DNA from: Clostridiales bacterium
Lineage (GTDB): Bacteria; Bacillota; Clostridia; Lachnospirales; Lachnospiraceae
NCBI GenBank assembly: GCA_018374355.1
Contig: JAHAFI010000023.1
Span: 1 to 51,447 of the forward strand
Length of the DNA stretch: 51,447 nt
Direction of reading: 5' to 3'
The translations under genes and the position numbers were made by a program. Shown here piece by piece: positions 49,593 to 51,447 of this stretch (positions within the stretch are counted from its first letter, which is position 1; the number at the start of each line of letters is the position of its first letter). A model generated the notes under the pieces. It saw only the letters and a list, made by a program, of their open reading frames with translations, did not search any database and was not told the DNA's origin.

Positions 49593-51188
49593 TTATTTCT
49601 TTTTCCCTAACTTCAGGGGTTTTATAAACCACATCACACACAGCGCCATGAGAATCTGAGTGAGGGTCCATGCTCCGGAAGAGTAGGCTCCCGGGTCTAA
49701 TCCCGCTGCAGAAGGGTAGAGGGCGCAGTTTAGGATCACAGAGTACAGCGCGGTCAGTCCGATTCCTGTAAGGAAAATCCAGCGCTGGAAAATTCTGTTA
49801 CCGGATTTCAGGGACAGGGAAATTCCTATGTAGGCAATCGCGGTTAAAATCAGGAAGGGGATTCCCGGAATCTTGTAAAGGAACAAGATCATTTTTGATA
49901 TCTTTGCTGTTTTCTGTGTGGTATATAAGGCCGGATCTTCCACAAACTCCACAGATTCCAACGAAAGATGATAGTCCTTCTTCTCAGCCTTCTGGGCCTT
50001 CAACGGATAGGTATCCAGAAGCTCACCATTTAGAGAAACGGTAAGAGAGGCATCATTAAGGTCTGCTGCCGGGGCATGGAGTGTGAAGCGGCTGACCCGG
50101 GCGGCAGTGTAGTCGGGATTTTCCATGTAAACATCTTCACTGTTTTCAAACTGAGCGTAAACCAGAGGGCTGCCGTTTTCATCGGTGACGGCAATTTCGA
50201 GATTTCCTCTCTCATCCGTGGGAAAAGCCCATCCCGTGATTCTCAAAGGAGAAGCAGAGGGATAAATTACCTGACTGCCTGTGATGCTTTCCACAAAGCG
50301 GAGATTTTCCGGGCCTCCGGAGCCCTGATAGGTATCTACATCCGTCATCTGATTGGCGGACATATGAAAGACCGTCAATAAAGTATCTTTGGCAATTTCC
50401 CCGGGGGATGGGTTTGCCTTGGATTCGGTCCTTGGCGTGTCATAAACCTTAAACTGCCGATAGTGAAGGTAATTCATCCCGGCGATTCCCGCCCCGGAAC
50501 CAATGAGCACAAGGAAGGGAATCAGCAAAAGAGCAATTTTTTTCTTTTGCCGGTCTTTTGCCAGCTGGCGGCCCACAAAAACCAGAAAGCCTGCCAGCAG
50601 CGGAAGGATCCAGTGGTTGTTTTTTCTCAGATAAAAGAAAAAAGTAAGGGCTGCACTGAAAACCAGAAGGCTGGAAAGCAAATGCTTTTCCCTTTTTTCA
50701 TAAATCTGAAAACCGAAGGCCAGAAGCAGAAAAATCAGGGAAGGGGTAAGGGTCAGATCCCATGCCCGCTGAGCAGTATAAACGGTCAGCATCACCGGAG
50801 AGTAGAGGAAGAAAATATAGAGGATTCCCCGAAGGGCACGGGAAGGAATCAGCGTCTTCCATGCATGTAAAAAATACAGAATACTTCCGATGTACAAAAA
50901 AGCCACCCCCAGCATAAGGGGAATGCAAAGCTTGTTGCAGAGGAAAACAAAGAACGGGAAGGAAACTCCGTAGGAGAGCGTGGAATCCTGCAGGGTTCCC
51001 AGCCAGTTCCCCTGCTGCATCTGCCATGCATGGTTTAGAAGATTCCAGTCATCACTGGTCACATCTGCCGCGCCGGCCAGAGGCATCCGCAGAAATAATA
51101 CAATGCGAAACACGGTCAACAGAAAAAACAGCCCCATAAGGATTGGTTTCCGATTGGGCTGAATCCGTTTGCTCCAAAACTTTTTCAT
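49593..51188 (-). CDS. Polytopic membrane protein with extracytoplasmic domain, GT-C glycosyltransferase-like
   Basis: 531 residues. After a basic N-terminus, one membrane segment (LMGLFFLLTVFRIVLFL) leads to a loop with TSDDWNLLNHAWQ, an acidic pair (Asp46, Asp47) in the place where GT-C enzymes carry their catalytic acid. About seven or eight further segments follow to residue 225, then a soluble beta-rich domain (about 240-420; GWAFPTDERGNLEIAVTDE), and three more membrane segments. The layout resembles GT39/Arnt-like transferases that use polyprenyl-phosphate sugars. The family is not recognised with confidence. AGGAGG upstream on the minus strand. Confidence 0.75.
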   Translation of the reverse strand: MKKFWSKRIQPNRKPILMGLFFLLTVFRIVLFLRMPLAGAADVTSDDWNLLNHAWQMQQGNWLGTLQDSTLSYGVSFPFFVFLCNKLCIPLMLGVAFLYIGSILYFLHAWKTLIPSRALRGILYIFFLYSPVMLTVYTAQRAWDLTLTPSLIFLLLAFGFQIYEKREKHLLSSLLVFSAALTFFFYLRKNNHWILPLLAGFLVFVGRQLAKDRQKKKIALLLIPFLVLIGSGAGIAGMNYLHYRQFKVYDTPRTESKANPSPGEIAKDTLLTVFHMSANQMTDVDTYQGSGGPENLRFVESITGSQVIYPSASPLRITGWAFPTDERGNLEIAVTDENGSPLVYAQFENSEDVYMENPDYTAARVSRFTLHAPAADLNDASLTVSLNGELLDTYPLKAQKAEKKDYHLSLESVEFVEDPALYTTQKTAKISKMILFLYKIPGIPFLILTAIAYIGISLSLKSGNRIFQRWIFLTGIGLTALYSVILNCALYPSAAGLDPGAYSSGAWTLTQILMALCVMWFIKPLKLGKKK

Positions 51189-51214
51189 GATTAATACCTC
51201 CTGTAATTACCTAT

Positions 51215-51243
51215 ATTATAGCGAATGAGACAGGAAACTGCAA
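51215..51243 (-). promoter_or_regulatory. Promoter of the membrane protein gene
   Basis: On the minus strand TTGCAG (51243-51238), 17-bp spacer, TATAAT (51220-51215). Confidence 0.75.
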
Positions 51244-51252
51244 CTGCACACT

Positions 51253-51287
51253 GAAAAAAAGCGCCAGTCCGTTTATCGGACTGACGC
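51253..51287 (-). terminator. Terminator of the formate-tetrahydrofolate ligase gene
   Basis: On the minus strand GCGTCAGTCCG (51287-51277) and CGGACTGGCGC (51271-51261) form the stem with one mismatch, followed by a run of T (51260-51254). Confidence 0.8.
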
Positions 51288-51350
51288 AAAATTTGTATCA
51301 TGAAAATCCAGCGGGCAATGAGTCAAGTGACTGATTGCAGGCATCTAAAC

Positions 51351-51447
51351 TTAGAACAGACCGGAAATCTTTCCTGTCTCGTCTACGTCGATCTTCTCAG
51401 CAGCCGGAACCTTCGGCAGACCCGGCATGGTCATGATCTCACCTGTC
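51351..51447 (-). CDS. fhs: Formate-tetrahydrofolate ligase, C-terminal end (partial)
   Basis: The last 31 codons, read on the minus strand from 51446, give TGEIMTMPGLPKVPAAEKID then VDETGKISGLF and stop (51353-51351). This C-terminus is characteristic of FTHFS, which activates formate with ATP for one-carbon metabolism and the acetyl-CoA pathway in anaerobes. The rest lies outside the window to the right. A terminator follows at 51287-51253. Confidence 0.9.
   Translation of the reverse strand, partial: TGEIMTMPGLPKVPAAEKIDVDETGKISGLF

Noticed and set aside
1..51447. CRISPR array, rRNA or tRNA genes
   Set aside because: No regularly spaced repeats and no tRNA or rRNA signatures noticed anywhere in the window.

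Overview
The window comes from a low-to-mid GC Gram-positive anaerobe, most likely a gut Lachnospiraceae (Clostridia). The basis is strong AGGAGG ribosome sites, TTGACA/TATAAT promoters, an anaerobic class III ribonucleotide reductase, formate-tetrahydrofolate ligase at the right edge, a coenzyme-B12 ethanolamine microcompartment, Mn2+ and glycine riboswitches, and a lactose/galactoside operon. Genus cannot be fixed from the sequence alone.

Layout. 1-2400 is a gene graveyard: the end of an unknown CDS, a headless YdbC/PC4-like remnant, an intact AlbA_2-type ATP-binding regulator with palindromes at its 3' side, then the tail of an S8 peptidase and of an HTH protein. 2436-5528 holds a CaCA-type cation antiporter behind a yybP-ykoY-type Mn2+ riboswitch, and a homodimer-type ABC exporter. 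5634-22928 is a 17-kb, 21-gene ethanolamine utilisation (eut) operon on one promoter preceded by phased A-tracts. Its order is eutG, eutS, eutP, eutA, eutB, eutC, eutL, eutK-like, eutE, eutM, eutM, eutT, pduL-type eutD, eutJ, TIGR02536-type gene, eutN, pduS-like, pduT-like, eutH, eutQ, DUF2284 gene. EutH may help ethanolamine enter; EutBC (reactivated by EutA, cofactor from EutT) makes acetaldehyde and ammonia in the shell (EutS, L, K, M, M, N, PduT); EutE makes acetyl-CoA, PduL acetyl phosphate, and EutG ethanol. PduS and PduT suggest an electron path across the shell.

22935-34715 is housekeeping and transport: hisC, a small export protein, a PepSY lipoprotein, a divergent polysaccharide deacetylase, a structured repeat-like element, an NCS2 purine permease, dapF, asnA, a MATE transporter, a 2-hydroxyacid dehydrogenase and nrdD. 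35139-47608 is a second MATE gene plus an AraC-family regulator, followed by a galactoside operon: binding protein, two permeases, GH2 and GH42 beta-galactosidases, and galT. A pair of direct repeats 21 bp apart in front of the operon is a good candidate AraC-type operator. 47635-49580 is a tandem glycine riboswitch with terminator, a second nested hairpin element, and a sodium:alanine/glycine symporter. The right end has a membrane protein of GT-C-like appearance and the last 31 residues of formate-tetrahydrofolate ligase, both on the minus strand.

Most interesting for follow-up: the BMC shell protein with a proline-rich linker and a Rho_N/SAP-like tail, the phased A-tract array at the eut promoter, the absence of EutVW and of any visible ANTAR-type leader, the multibranched element at 26191-26334, the switchable hairpin element at 48015-48127, the AraC-type operator, and the polysaccharide deacetylase with altered catalytic motifs.
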